A stretch of 64,000 nucleotides of DNA from positions 393,501 to 457,500 of the forward strand of contig CAUJNA010002968.1 in the NCBI GenBank assembly GCA_963377175.1, written 5' to 3'. The first letter of the stretch is position 1. Every line of letters begins with the position of its first letter. A program made the position numbers and the translations under genes. Shown here in pieces: positions 56,768 through 64,000 of the stretch. Under the pieces are notes generated by a model. That model did not search any database. It saw only the letters and a program-made list of their open reading frames with translations, and had not been told where the DNA came from. The stretch is from Effrenium voratum. Taxonomy: Eukaryota; Sar; Dinophyceae; Suessiales; Symbiodiniaceae.

Positions 56768-57276
56768 GAAGCTTCGCGGTCCTTTGTTTGTACTGGCTTC
56801 TGAAGAACTGGGCCCTGTAGCTTCACCATTGCTGCCCAGAGCGCGAGAGGCTCTTGGTTGCAGATGGTTGCGAAACGGTATGACTCGGGGTGTGAATCGG
56901 GTGTGGGTCGGGGGTATAAATCGCAGGGAAGATTTTTGCTAACGGAAAGACACAAAACGGGCATGGCCGAGAAAGCTTGCAATGGCAGCGCCCTTGCTCT
57001 TGGAACATGCTGCCGCTCCGGCGCGGGTCGAAAAATTGACCAAGGAGGATTGAAAACTCTGCGACGGACATCTCGCCCTTCCTGCTATGCGGTTGAGGGT
57101 TTGGCCACGGGACCAGACCTTTGCCGACTTTGCGCGGGTCGACGCTGCGCGGGTCGACACCCTCTGCTCCATTGCTCCGCATGGCGCGAGGGCGCAAGTC
57201 CACCCCTTGACGCAGCAGCGAAGCGCATCTGGGACAAACAGTCGCGGGAGCCATGCAATTACGCGAGCGTCGCACC
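56768..57276 (+). repeat. Right flanking direct repeat of the LINE
   Basis: Matches 49463-50001 (GAAGCTTCGCGGTCC to ACGCGAGCGTCGCACC), lacking two short insertions present in the left copy. An 11-bp word, GCGGTCCTTTG, is present both just inside the LINE end (56755-56765) and inside the repeat (56776-56786). Confidence 0.9.
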
Positions 57277-59310
57277 AGCGTGACGAACTGTGAGCTAACC
57301 TGTAGCTCTCACCCTAAAAGCCAGTTAGAGTAGAACGCTGCTTGGGCACAGACAGTTTATTGCGTTACTTGCAGGACAGCCCTACTTGCATACTCTTAGC
57401 TAAGGCTGTCAACAGTTTTTGAAGACTCCTATCCGGTTTTTTTTCGGGGGTATGAATCGGGGTATGGTTCGGGGGTATGGCTTGCCCAGGTCCCACTTCC
57501 CGCGGGCACGGAAACATACAGACCATTTCAGCACACAGGGCGCAATGCTAGTAGCCAGAAGTAAGCGCTACGCACATCGGCATTGCTGCTGCTGCTGCTG
57601 CTGCTGCCGTTCGACCATTGCAGGCAGACAAAGACAGAGACAAAAAGAGAGAGAGGGAGTGTGCTGCCGCGGCCAAGGGTGGAACGCGAGCGCGTGCGAT
57701 TGATTGAGCAGGCGCGCAAACCGCGAGACAACTTCCAAAATCTTTCGCAAGCATAGAGAACGGACTGCGCATACTACATTGCCACGTAGAGTTTCGACTT
57801 TGCAGCCGAAGCTGCGGAAAAAGGCTCTTCGCGTACTTCTTTTGCACTTAAAGCTTACGATTTGGCAGCTGGAGTTGCGGGAGCGCACTTTGCGCACAAC
57901 TTTTGTACTTAAGGCTTGCGAATTTCGAGGCGGCGGGCCATGTCCCTGCCATCGAAAAATGCACCTTGCCGAAAAAACGCGCCTTTGGCGCGAGGCCGCC
58001 TTGCGTAAAATTCGCGCGGCGCCACTGCGCGCGCAGGGCCCACACTTTGAGTGCGAACCTTCAATCTAACCCAACCTTTACCTCTTACCGTAGGAACCCC
58101 CTAGTGTAAACACTACTTGAGAAACTAGCATATAGGGTCTGCCGTCTGCTTTTCAGTGACTATATTTAATCGGATTGCTTTTCTTTCAAATTAACTGTAA
58201 AAGGGGGTCTCCTTTTCTTTTAACTTTCTGATGGAATTCAACTCGAATTTAATACGGAAATTATTCTACTCAGTTTTTTCGTTTAAAGAACCAGGTTTCC
58301 CCTTCCGCAAAAGATTTGTAATTAGAAGCGTTTTGCGAAACCAGAGCTTAACACGTTCTATTTTCATTTGCTTGGCCAGGATTAAAACAACATTCCCTAA
58401 GGAAATGACTCTAATAGCATTTGTAGGTTTGACAATATTTTATATGGAATTTGTATTTCAAATTAGATTTTAAAAGGGGGGCCTCTTTTTCTAGGGCTGA
58501 CAGTTGCCAACTCCCCAATTCGATTTTTTAAGACATTAAAAGTGTCAAATCCTACTTCCATTTTTTAGAACAAACATTGAAGATTGGTTCCTGTCAATAA
58601 TGTTTTCTGCAGCTGGGGTTCTTTCTTCAAACTCCGTTTTCCAGCGGACCTTTCTCAGGATGTTGTTTCCAGTTTCTAACTAGAATTGAAATATGTCTTA
58701 ATAAGGAAAACTCTAGTAATGCTCAACTTCAAAGAGAATTTGAATAGGGTTTCCTGCTCAAAGAGAAACATATCATATTTAGGTAAATTTGAGATTGAAG
58801 AGGTTTTCCTTGCTTAGGACATGCAAATGCCCAAAAAGCGCGAACACAACTTGCCGTTACTGCGCTGCTGCAACTATCCTGCCAGGCGCACTCGAAACAC
58901 CTGGTCATTTCACGGGGGTGGTGGAAGTGTCAACCCATGTGCCTACACTGGAAAGCTATTGGCCGATGCAACTTGCAACGCTGCCACACAAACTGCAAAT
59001 CGCCACTTGGAAATGGGACGTAACTGTTTTGCACCATGGTTGGGTTGCTCATCAATCTGGGACTATGGCCACAACACGGTCTAAAAAAGGCGGAACATTC
59101 CTCATGCGCATATGGACTTCTTGGCGGTTTCAAAGGAAAGCCTAGCACGCACTACCTGAGGCCCGCAGGTAAGGCGATGGGATTGGAGGCACATGTGGGG
59201 CCTGGATTCGTCATGGTCAAATCCCGCGCCTTTCCGAGCACCAACACTGTGCTACGGGTCGCTGAGCCTCAGGAAAAGCTGGTAAAAGAGGGGCTGCTTG
59301 GGGGCGGGGA
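57277..59310. repeat. Mixed spacer with short repeats
   Basis: It contains a GGGGGTATGAATCGGGGTAT motif cluster (about 57446-57480) like those in the LINE flanks, a (CTG)8 run at about 57584-57607, and an AT-rich part (58100-58800). In the AT-rich part, TTTCAAATTA...AAAAGGGGG...CTCCTTTTTCT-like segments recur at about 58186 and 58457 (271 bp apart). Plus frame 58789-59145 (118 codons) has no recognisable domain. Confidence 0.5.
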
Positions 59311-59314
59311 AGCA

Positions 59315-59385
59315 GATGAGGGTTGTTGCTGCTGCTGCTGCTGTTGTTGTTGTTTTTGTTGTTGTTGTTGTTGCTGGTGTTGCTT

Positions 59386-59432
<47 letters not shown>

Positions 59433-59600
59433 ATTGTTGTTGTTGTGGTTGTGGTTGTGGTTGTGGTTGTTGTTGTTGTTGTTGTTGTTGTTGTTGCTGT
59501 TGCGCTGTTGTTGTTGTTGCTGCTGCTGGTAATGTTGTTGTTGGTGGTGTTGTTGTTCTTGTTCTTGCTGTTGTTCTTGTTATTGTTATTGTGTTTTGCA
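59315..59600 (+). repeat. (TTG/CTG)n trinucleotide array
   Basis: About 95 trinucleotides of TTG, CTG, TGG and GGT type. Frames read as poly-Val, poly-Leu or poly-Cys on plus, and poly-Thr/Asn/Gln on minus. They are not taken as genes. Confidence 0.95.
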
Positions 59601-59607
59601 GCTTTTC

Positions 59608-59765
59608 GAGCATCATCGTCATCATCATCGCAACCTTGTAACAACATCACCATCACCGTCAATATCATCGCCAACCTTACATCATCACCATCGCCATCAA
59701 CATCATCAACATCATCATCATCATCATCGCCATCATCATGCAGACGACACGTGTGTCATTATCCT
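59608..59765 (+). repeat. (ATC/CAT)n trinucleotide array
   Basis: Interrupted CATCAT, CATCGC and CACCAT units follow the TTG/CTG array. Confidence 0.85.
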
Positions 59766-59839
59766 CATCACCACCTCCATCGACATGACCATCTACACGA
59801 CGCACGTGTCTGCAGCGTCAGGTGGGGAGAGAGGAGTGG

Positions 59840-59995
59840 GGATGGTGACGCGCGTGGTCTACTGCATCATCACAACGATGCGCGTCACGACGGCGCACGC
59901 GCGGGTGGGTGGGGTGGGGAGGTGTGCGCGTCACGACGGCGCACGCGCGGTTGGGTGGGGAACGCGCGTGGTCTACTGCATCGTCATGACTGCGC
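59840..59995 (+). repeat. Short duplicated GC-rich segments
   Basis: GCGCGTGGTCTACTGCATC occurs at about 59851 and 59965, and GCGTCACGACGGCGCACGCG at about 59882 and 59929. Confidence 0.8.
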
Positions 59996-60040
59996 TTGAT
60001 TCAGGTTATCCACTCATGCGCGGCTCTGTTTACCCCTGGC

Positions 60041-60740
60041 TCAAGCCTGGCTAACCTTGCACTGCTTGTTGTATTGCGGTGTGGTACTTGCGCCTGATTT
60101 ACTGTTGCCTTGACTTGCCGGCTTGTCCGGCCGTCGGTTGCGTGGGGGGCCATGTCTACGACGGATTTGGCCCTGCCAGGAGGAGGAAGATCCGACCTTT
60201 GACTGCAGTCTGGGCAACGACCACTCTTCGCGCAGCTGAGTGTCTCCAATGAATCCATCACGGCCCCGCGGGTTGTCACACCCTCTCCTCTGGATTAGTT
60301 CAGTCGACCCCATGAACCATCGTCCCAAGGGTCACCAGGCGAGGCGGACGTGAGGAGGCGGGAGTTCCTGACCCCCACTCCCATCGGTTGTGCGTCCTGT
60401 AAACGTGCTCGTCAATGGCCAGCATGTCATCCAGGTCATGTTTGATGCCCTGCGACTTCTCGCCCCGGATCTTTTCCATGGCTTCGGCAATGCGAATGCC
60501 AAGCAGGAAGTCGAAGCGAGGCATCGGCGCACAGTCGACCGCACGCTCGGAGAGCGGGCCGCAAAGATCGCGCTCGTCCGCGGTGTTCTTTTCAGGAGAA
60601 CTACTGTCTCAGAGTTCGTCGAAGAGCACAAGCCGGATGCGGCCGAGTGGGGTAGGCGACTTGCCACTGCCAACTTCAACCTGGGTACGTTCCTGAGGCG
60701 TTGTCTCGCCGAGCATGTTGATCTCAAGGGAGCGGGAAGG
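60041..60740 (-). CDS. Unrecognised coding-like region
   Basis: Frame 60524-60300 encodes PRFDFLLGIRIAEAMEKIRG then EKSQGIKHDLDDMLAIDEHV, with strong protein-like composition (alternating hydrophobic and charged residues). It ends at a stop at 60300. The next frame (60328-60041) reads FIGDTQLREEWSLPRLQSKV then a Ser/Arg/Pro/Gln-rich tail, plausible as a disordered nucleic-acid-binding end. The opposite strand is also open (60390-60773), so strand choice rests on composition. A gag-like protein of a retroelement is possible; no motif proves it. Confidence 0.35.
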
Positions 60741-60924
60741 CTGTCTGGGCTGGAAAGGTCGGTGCCAAAGTAGTGTGGAAGAGGCCTCGAGCTCAGGGTT
60801 AGGCGCTGCTTCCTTTCAGCACGTCATGCGCCGCAGCGCATGTCATGCGCATGAGCTTGATTGCCGCTGTCTTGTCCGCTTCGTCATGAACGGTCGGAGA
60901 AGTAGTTGAGCAGCTCCCTGAGGC

Positions 60925-61378
60925 ACTGTGTGGAACTATGATAGACATGAACAGATATGTTGCATTGTGACAAACGATGATCACCTATGATGACGGGCTA
61001 TGGTCAGTTATGACAAAAACTATGATGAGGAACTTGCTAGATTGTGATAAACTGTGATGAGCTATGATGATGAACTATGGTGCGTGATGAGAACTTTGGT
61101 CAACTGTGATAGGCTACGATGATGAACTAAGATACCATATGAGAAATGGTAAGCTATGATGACAAGCTATAATGAACTCTGGTACTTCATGACAAGTCAT
61201 GATGAGCAAAAAAAATAATGAGCTATGTTGAACTATGCTAACTTATGATAAACTATGATAAGGTGCGATGCTAAACTATGATGAATTTTGAATATGAACT
61301 ATGATAAACTATGATAGCTCCTGATACGGTGCGATGATGAGGCATCATGCGCTACGACAAATTATGCTAAACTACTCC
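60925..61378 (+). repeat. CTATGATGA-type degenerate array
   Basis: About 40 diverged units of 9-12 bp built on ACTATGATGA, GATAAACTATG and TGATGAGCTATG. Reading is low-complexity on both strands. Confidence 0.85.
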
Positions 61379-61379
61379 T

Positions 61380-61605
61380 ACTCGCGTGTCCAGTCGCCCT
61401 TCTGCTCGTCCACTTGTACGCCCGCTCGCGCGTGCGCTTGTGCGTTCGTACGCCCGCTGGCACGCCTACTCGCGCGTCCGCTCGTCCACTCGTACGTCCA
61501 CTCGCAGACGCGCTCGCCCACTCGCACGTCAACTCGCACGCCTACTTGCACACTCGTACCTCCACTCTTATGACTACGTCTACTCGCACGTCCGCAACTC
61601 GCGCG
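61380..61605 (+). repeat. CTCGCACGTCC-type minisatellite
   Basis: Irregular 12-20-bp units of ACTCGCGCGTCC, CTCGTACGCCC and ACTCGTACGTCC. Frames give Arg/Ser/Thr repeats. Confidence 0.8.
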
Positions 61606-61675
61606 CCCGCATGTACAGTTTCGACAACGTTCAGATTACGATGTCTTGAATTAAGCGACAAGAAACACAACAAAA

Positions 61676-61769
61676 AATGACAACACGCGAAAACACTACT
61701 ACCGCTAGCGACAACAACCAACCACCACTGCCAAAAACAACAACGACAGCGGCGACAAACAACAACAAA

Positions 61770-61800
<31 letters not shown>

Positions 61801-62435
61801 GCGACAGCTGCAACATTAACAACAGCTGCAGCAGCAACAACATCAACATATACAAACAACAACAAGCACAACAGCAGCAACAACAACCGCAACGACAACA
61901 AGAGAATAAGAACAAAAACAAGAACAAGAACAACAGCAAGGACAACGACAAACAACAACAAGCCACAGCAATGACGCCGACAACAGAAAACAAACAAACG
62001 ACAATCAAACCACAACAGTACCAACAGCAACAACAACAGCTGCAGCAACAACAACAGCAAGAGCAGCAGCAATAACAACAGCAACAGCAGCAACAAGAAC
62101 AATAACACCGCAAGAACAACAACAACCACAACAACAACAGCACCCAATAAGCAACAACAACAACAACAAAAGAGCAACAGCAACCGCAACAACAACAACA
62201 ACCAAAAGCAGCAACGACAAAAACAAACATCAACATCAAACACCAACAGGAACACCAACATATCACCAACACCAACAAGAACAAGCACAAGAAAAAGAAC
62301 AACGACAACACGAACAATAACCGCAACAGCAACAGAGACAACGAAAGCATCAGCAACAGCGACAGCGAAGGCATCAGCAACAGCAACGGCAACATCAACA
62401 GCAGCAACAACAACACCAACAACAACGGCAACAGC

Positions 62436-62484
<49 letters not shown>

Positions 62485-62519
62485 GCAGCAGCAGCAGCAG
62501 CAACAACAATAGCAACAGC

Positions 62520-62593
<74 letters not shown>

Positions 62594-62622
62594 AAACAAC
62601 AAAAGAGCAACAGCAACAGCAA
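61676..62622 (+). repeat. (CAA/CAG)n trinucleotide array
   Basis: Almost 950 bp of CAA, CAG, AAC and ACA trinucleotides, pure (CAA)n at about 62440-62480 and 62518-62590. Frames give poly-Gln/Asn/Thr on plus and poly-Val/Leu/Cys on minus (open for up to 459 codons). It is the inverted counterpart of the TTG/CTG array 2 kb away. Confidence 0.95.
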
Positions 62623-62669
62623 CAAGGCTGGCGGCTGCCTCGCCGCTGTGAGGCAAAAGGCATCTTACG

Positions 62670-62760
62670 TGTTTGGGGCCATTCCGAAACAGCAGGTCGA
62701 GCAGGCCGAGCAGGCCGGCCAGGGTCGAGCAGGCCAAGCAGAGAAAGAAGGGCCGAGAGC
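62670..62760 (+). repeat. GAGCAGGCC short repeat
   Basis: Several GAGCAGGCC(G/A)AGCAGG units follow the CAA/CAG array. Confidence 0.6.
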
Positions 62761-62939
62761 AGGCCGACGGCCGTGTCATCGCAGACAAAGAAAGACGCGT
62801 TACGAAGTGCCATGCAGGCCATGCAAAGCAAGCCGCAACCTTGTTTCGCCTCGCCCAAACACCGATTTCTACCTGACAGTTTTGGACAAGTACATGTTTC
62901 ATGCATTTTCAACTCACCCAACTTTGTCTCGGCAAGGTA

Positions 62940-63245
62940 CGTGTGCAGAGCTGAGCGGGTGCGCGTGAACGGGTACGCTTACCAGCTGTTTGGCACATGC
63001 GCATTGCTGAGAGGAGTGCTGAGCGATTCGCGCGTCCGGGCACTCTTACCAGTTGTCTGGCATGTGAGCAGCGCTTTGCGCGCGCGCGTGGGCCGGTGCG
63101 CCTCGAGGCCAAGGGGGGCGGATGACTCGAGGCCGAGGGGGCCGATGAGGCCGGGGGGGCCCCCCTTGCGAGGCGATGAAATTCGGGGAAGGTTGCGCGG
63201 AACTCGGGAGGGAGGCGATGAACTTTGGGGAGGCGATGAACTCGC
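62940..63245 (+). repeat. Tandem units related to 33.7 kb, then GAGGC/GATGAA units
   Basis: CGCTTACCAG...TTTGGCACATG...GCTGAG and CTCTTACCAG...TCTGGCATG (62978 and 63044) resemble the 72-bp repeat at 33715-33895. From 63100, CTCGAGGCC(A/G)AGGGGG and GGCGATGAA(A/C)T units follow (63103-63240). Confidence 0.6.
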
Positions 63246-63369
63246 TTCTGTGCGGACTACAAGCCCCTTTCTTGCATCTGCTGAAGCGCTCTAAAACACA
63301 CTCTCGCAGCCTCTCGCGCTTCTGCCCAAAAAAGTGCCGCGCTACCCGAAAAAGAATTAGGTTACTGTA

Positions 63370-64000
63370 GGCCCCCTTTTACACACTACTGCAAGCGGCC
63401 AGAACCCCAGACGGCCATCGCGGGCGCGCTGGCGCTGCCTCCACACAGGGTCGCCTCGGCGCTGCTGCCGTATCGCTCGGCGGAAGACCAGGACACGAGA
63501 CGGCCTCAGCTACTCCTGACCACCCGCCGTACAAACAGCAGATCCTGGTCTTTCTGTCGATTGGTCAGCAGCGGCTGCAGACGGGTACACCCTGTCCTGG
63601 CAGTAAAGCCCTTGGAACATTGTGCCGGAGCTCCTCTGCGCCTGCCGGTATCGCCTTGGCGCGGCCTCCAACTTCGTCGTGTACATGTCCAAGGCCAAAA
63701 ACGTCTACGACCCGCTGTTGCGGCGACGAGTTCCTCGACGGCGGAGCTGACGACGTCACCGACCGACGACCGACCGAGGGTTCCAAAACAGGGTTCCAAA
63801 AAAAGGGTTTCCTTTGAGGGGCTCGCCTTGCAGAAACAAAGGCAGCTACGGGGCAAATTGCCAAACCGCAAATCGGGGGGTCGATGTAGCGCAGGCACGG
63901 GGCTTCTGGCAGCAGGACAAGGTCGTTTCCTGGACGGACGAGTGTCAGAAGCCCCTCAGCTGCATCAAAACCTGTCTGGAGAAGCCCCTCTAAAAGAGAG
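63370..64000. other. Unrecognised terminal stretch
   Basis: Frames on both strands (for example 63898-63506, minus, 130 codons) have Arg/Ser/Thr-rich products without recognisable motifs. Confidence 0.4.

Noticed and set aside
61542..62921. A 459-codon minus-strand open frame, and a 423-codon one overlapping it
   Set aside because: Both run through the CAA/CAG array and encode poly-Val, poly-Leu or poly-Cys; no ordered protein sequence is present.

Overview
The window looks like nuclear DNA from a dinoflagellate. The main reasons are the types of retroelement (Copia elements with an FHVDD reverse-transcriptase core, a tyrosine-recombinase retroelement, and a LINE carrying a methyltransferase-like tail), a 16-base sequence resembling the dinoflagellate spliced leader at the LINE 5' end, the very heavy load of micro- and minisatellites, and the absence of any intact recognisable host gene. 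The species cannot be named from this sequence. Nothing bacterial (operons, Shine-Dalgarno sites, CRISPR) was seen, and no rRNA or convincing tRNA gene was found.

Layout. 1.5-7.4 kb, minus strand: a broken Copia pol (reverse transcriptase, then RNase H), followed 21 bases downstream by a second broken frame series with an endonuclease/exonuclease/phosphatase (EEP)-like core. 8.3-9.3 kb and 14.4-16.8 kb, plus strand: pieces of a tyrosine-recombinase (DIRS-like) retroelement. Between these pieces lie a composite repeat with a 3-kb ACATAC-type array (9.77-13.5 kb) and a Copia integrase fragment (13.4-14.3 kb, minus). 17.5-19.6 kb: another Copia gag/integrase fragment (minus). 21.0-26.6 kb: minisatellite, then a 5-kb satellite of 40-bp monomers organised in about 280-bp higher-order units. 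27.5-29.7 kb: minisatellites and long AC/ACGC arrays. 30.4-32.8 kb: the composite repeat again, inverted. 33-49 kb: mostly unrecognised sequence with duplications, decayed coding fragments, an AT-rich coding-like island (39.4-39.9 kb) and a Copia gag-pol remnant (45.0-47.2 kb, minus). 50.0-56.8 kb, minus: a nearly full-length but frameshifted LINE. 57-63 kb: trinucleotide and other simple arrays.

The most notable object is the LINE at 50,002-56,767. Read 5' to 3' it has a RanBP2-type zinc finger and coiled-coil ORF1, RNase H, EEP endonuclease, reverse transcriptase, two zinc fingers, and a domain with LFSG, GGPPCKTWS and LEHPA motifs resembling cytosine-C5 DNA methyltransferases. It ends in a GGAAA-type tail and is bounded on both sides by direct repeats of about 0.5 kb. 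The reading frames are broken in several places, so this copy is probably inactive, but it preserves the architecture.

Confidence is moderate for domain family calls, which rest on motifs read by eye, and low for everything labelled hypothetical. Long frames running through simple repeats were not accepted as genes.
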